Source of the DNA: Acidimicrobiales bacterium | GTDB lineage: Bacteria; Actinomycetota; Acidimicrobiia; Acidimicrobiales; JANYDT01 | Direction of reading: 5' to 3' | DNA: 6,827 nt | NCBI GenBank assembly: GCA_025358985.1 | Contig: JANYHQ010000220.1 | Coordinates: 1 to 6,827, forward strand | Shown: in pieces, positions 4,606 to 6,827 of the stretch | Layout of the letters: each line of letters starts with the position of its first letter | How positions within the stretch are numbered: the stretch's first letter is position 1 | Translations under genes and position numbers: made by a program | Notes under the pieces: generated by a model | What the model saw: only the letters and a program-made list of their open reading frames with translations | Told to the model about the DNA's origin: nothing | The model's database searches: none

Positions 4606-5904
4606 TCAACGGGGTTGCAACATGGCCCGTCGCACGCTGGCCACGGCCAGTGCTGCGATGGCGGCGATCTCGAACAGCGGTAGGTACCGTCGGATCATCT
4701 GATGGTGGATCTCAGATAACAGCGCGCTGTCGAACGTCGTACCCGTGCCGTATGTGATGAATGACAACGTGGAGAACAACAGCAGTAACTGCGTGGTTCT
4801 GGATCGCCACGCCAGAACAGCCGCCGGCAATACCCATCCGGAGTACCACGGCAACACGTAGGCGGCCGCCAAAAGGTAAGCCAAGCCGGTACCGGCCACC
4901 GCCAGCGCACCGTCGCTGTCGCGCCGCCGGGCCAACAACACCACAGCCGCCAACACGGCCACGATGAGTTGGGCTAGGTGGAGGGATCCCAACCAGTCCA
5001 GCGACCAGATCGACGAACTCGACATGAGCCGGTCGGCCGCCAGGATCGGCTGTACCACTCGCTGGCCGCCCACCGCCCCGTACGTGGCAGCGATCAGCAA
5101 CAGCGCACCCACCGTGCCCTTCACCGCTTGCTTCCAGCCATGGTGGAACAGCACCCACCCCACCAACCCGACCAGCGGCAACAGTGCCGACACCTTGATG
5201 AGTACCGCCAAGCTGCCTACCGCCACGCCCACCACCGGCCGCTTGCGGGCCAGTACCACTGCGGCCAACAAGGCGACGCCCACCAACAGGTCGTTGTGTG
5301 CTTCATGCACAATGGCGATGGTGACCACTGGCGAGAGGCCGAGGGCGAACAACGTAACGGGGTCACGGGTGGTCCGCCACAGAATAGTAAGCGCACCTAG
5401 GAGAGCCAGGCTGGCCACGACCTGAAACCACAATCGGGCCAGTACTGCTCGGTTCTGGGCAGAGACGGGGGCATGGGCCACCACCGTCATCCCCACGGCG
5501 GCTACGGCCAGGAAACCCGGGCCGTAGACGGCGCGGGCGTGCTTCCACCCGGGAGCCATCCGCCTGGTGAATGCGTTGGGGGCGATTTCCGATGGTCGCT
5601 CCACGTACGGGTCATGGCCATCTCGCACCATCTGTCCATACGTGGCATACGCCCATACGTCACGAGAACGTTGCGGAGGGCCGCACAGGCCTACAACGAG
5701 CACCACCCCCAACGCCACCATCGTGAATCGAGGCGGTACCACCAAATGGCGACGGGCCAAATACAGCACCATCCCGTAGAGAACGCCCGCCGCCACCATG
5801 GCCATGAGGCGGATCTGTCCGGAAGCTCGCAGCCCCACCACAGTGGCGGCCACCAGTCCAACCATAAGCGCGCCGATAATAACGCGTTTCCGCATAGGGG
5901 TCAC
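4606..5904 (-). CDS. Polytopic GT-C glycosyltransferase, MptA/MptB-like (polyprenyl-phosphomannose-dependent type)
   Basis: This 432-residue integral membrane protein has about ten or more hydrophobic segments, beginning near residues 8-25, 31-50 and 60-75. The first extracytoplasmic loop carries SRDVWAYATYGQMV (80-93), DGHDPY (95-100) and VYGPGF (126-131), and a later segment has HEAHND (200-205). These match the pattern of actinobacterial alpha-mannosyltransferases MptA/MptB and related GT87-like proteins, in which an acidic residue in the first loop is catalytic; Asp82 is the likely candidate. LIKVSALLPL (235-244) and YVLPWYSGW (349-357) are also typical. Such enzymes take a sugar from a polyprenyl-phosphate carrier on the outer face and extend lipoglycans or arabinogalactan-like polymers. 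The GTG start overlaps the selB stop (GTGA, 5901-5904); the ATG three codons later (5893-5895) is an alternative. The stop lies 4 bp from that of the convergent epimerase gene. The family is fairly sure, the sugar is not. Confidence 0.83.
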   Translation of the reverse strand: MTPMRKRVIIGALMVGLVAATVVGLRASGQIRLMAMVAAGVLYGMVLYLARRHLVVPPRFTMVALGVVLVVGLCGPPQRSRDVWAYATYGQMVRDGHDPYVERPSEIAPNAFTRRMAPGWKHARAVYGPGFLAVAAVGMTVVAHAPVSAQNRAVLARLWFQVVASLALLGALTILWRTTRDPVTLFALGLSPVVTIAIVHEAHNDLLVGVALLAAVVLARKRPVVGVAVGSLAVLIKVSALLPLVGLVGWVLFHHGWKQAVKGTVGALLLIAATYGAVGGQRVVQPILAADRLMSSSSIWSLDWLGSLHLAQLIVAVLAAVVLLARRRDSDGALAVAGTGLAYLLAAAYVLPWYSGWVLPAAVLAWRSRTTQLLLLFSTLSFITYGTGTTFDSALLSEIHHQMIRRYLPLFEIAAIAALAVASVRRAMLQPR

Positions 5905-6827
5905 GCCACGATGGTGGGAAGTTTGGGGCCGCCGATGCGCACATCTCCGCGTCGACGGGTGACACCGGTGGCGTCGAGGTGAGCCAGTAGCGGCAGTACG
6001 TGTTTGCGACTGTTGCCCAATTCATCGCGCACCATTGCCACCGTGACACCGTCGGGAACACTCACCAAAAGCCGCGCTACGGCCAAAGCAGCCTGGGCAA
6101 TGGCCTGTGGGCTGAAATAGACGCCATCACGTTCCACCACTAGTCCTCGCCGTACCAGTTCCCGTAATTCCAGTCGGTCTACGCTGAGTGCGTCCGGCGG
6201 CGAGAACAGATTGTCACTAAGCGTACGTATGAAGGGGTGATCGGCCAACGGATCCAGTTGTTCCAGAGTCCGGACGCGCCCTTCACTGATGCCAATACCT
6301 TCGTCAGCCAACGTGGGGAGTACGGCCCGGGCCCGGTCGGTGAGGCCGGCAGGGTCCAGTCCCAGCGGCCCGGCCTCGGCCACACGTGCCCTCAATAGGT
6401 TTCGTTCGGTGGTCAACGCAACCGGATCTACCACCCATGACCCGGCTAGCACCGGCCCTGTCCATGCTTGTCCGGTGAGGCGCTCCAACTGAGCTGCGTC
6501 CACCCAACCGCGCTCCGCCACCACCCGCGCCACCGAGCTGTCCGGGCGGGCCTTGGAGGCGGGCAACCGCGGATCCACGTCGAGAATCTCGCCGCCCCCC
6601 ACTGTCTCCTCGCGCCCATGGTCACGCAAGATGAAGCGGTCCCCGGGAGCGAGCGGCAACGTGGTTGGAAGATGAATACGTACCAGTCCGTGGGTGCCTG
6701 GTTCGATTGCTGAATCTCCCAATATGCGTACTTTTGCCGACGATTCACCCGACCCCAACGCCACCGCAAATGCCCCCCGGCGCGACACGCTGTGATCGAG
6801 TGAAGCCAGTACGTCGAGGCGAGCATC
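5901..6827 (-). CDS. selB: Selenocysteine-specific elongation factor SelB, C-terminal half (5' end beyond the window)
   Basis: SelB is a GTPase that delivers Sec-tRNA(Sec) to UGA codons marked by a SECIS hairpin. The visible 308 residues start inside the beta-barrel domains that follow the GTPase domain: RRGAFAVALGSGE, then LPLAPGDRFILRD and TVGGGEILDV (75-84), the usual junction to the winged-helix region. The remainder should hold the tandem winged-helix domains that bind SECIS RNA. The last one carries NSRKH (272-276) in its recognition helix and ends VTRRRGDVRIGG, which matches SelB C-termini. About 280-300 N-terminal residues, including all GTP-binding motifs, are outside the window. The frame is open to the last base, and the GTG at 6788 is internal, not a start. 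Its stop overlaps the start of the GT-C gene, so both are probably co-translated. selA, selD and selC are not in this window. Confidence 0.92.
   Translation of the reverse strand, partial: DARLDVLASLDHSVSRRGAFAVALGSGESSAKVRILGDSAIEPGTHGLVRIHLPTTLPLAPGDRFILRDHGREETVGGGEILDVDPRLPASKARPDSSVARVVAERGWVDAAQLERLTGQAWTGPVLAGSWVVDPVALTTERNLLRARVAEAGPLGLDPAGLTDRARAVLPTLADEGIGISEGRVRTLEQLDPLADHPFIRTLSDNLFSPPDALSVDRLELRELVRRGLVVERDGVYFSPQAIAQAALAVARLLVSVPDGVTVAMVRDELGNSRKHVLPLLAHLDATGVTRRRGDVRIGGPKLPTIVA

Noticed and set aside
4964..5425. Two plus-strand open frames (140-153 codons) opposite the GT-C gene
   Set aside because: Low-complexity Thr/Pro/Arg/His translations that are shadows of a hydrophobic membrane protein on the other strand.
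1..6827. CRISPR array, tRNA, transposase or phage genes
   Set aside because: No regularly spaced repeats, cloverleaf-like sequences, terminal inverted repeats with a transposase, or phage proteins were seen on either strand.

Overview
The window looks like chromosomal DNA of a GC-rich actinobacterium. The evidence is a WhiB-family protein (a family almost confined to Actinomycetota and their phages), a polytopic mannosyltransferase-like GT-C protein of the kind found in mycobacteria and relatives, and a probable leaderless promoter. Acidimicrobiia or a related deep lineage would fit, but the window alone does not settle the taxon. The organism probably makes selenoproteins, because the right edge carries the C-terminal half of SelB.

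Layout, left to right. (1) Positions 2-232 (+) hold the 3' end of a WhiB-family Fe-S regulator gene; its start lies outside the window. Its stop codon falls inside a 13-bp tandem repeat of three copies. (2) Positions 288-1322 (+) encode a zinc-type medium-chain alcohol/polyol dehydrogenase without the structural-zinc loop. (3) Positions 1323-1529 are a 207-bp non-coding gap and the most unusual part of the window. It contains a G-free C/A tract that reads as a four-run G-quadruplex motif on the minus strand, then three inverted repeats built partly from the same CAAGAA/TTCTTG arms. The first two share bases, so they cannot both form fully. (4) Positions 1530-4601 (+) hold three tightly packed genes: a nucleotide-sugar 6-dehydrogenase, a GT2 glycosyltransferase and an NAD-dependent sugar epimerase/dehydratase, with gaps of 2 and 1 nt. 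The first gene appears leaderless, with TAACCT seven bases before its ATG. (5) On the minus strand, running toward that operon, selB (5' end beyond the window) overlaps by 4 nt a GT-C membrane glycosyltransferase gene. That gene's stop is 4 bp from the end of the epimerase gene.

Functionally, the middle operon can oxidise an NDP-sugar to an NDP-uronic acid, epimerise an NDP-sugar, and transfer a sugar with a DPM1-like GT2 enzyme. The opposing GT-C protein belongs to a class that uses polyprenyl-phosphate sugars on the outer face of the membrane. Together they suggest a small cell-envelope glycan locus. Substrates cannot be read from the sequence. I find no CRISPR array, transposase, tRNA, rRNA or phage gene. 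The coding genes are recognisable families; the best candidate for something undescribed is the structured gap at 1323-1529.
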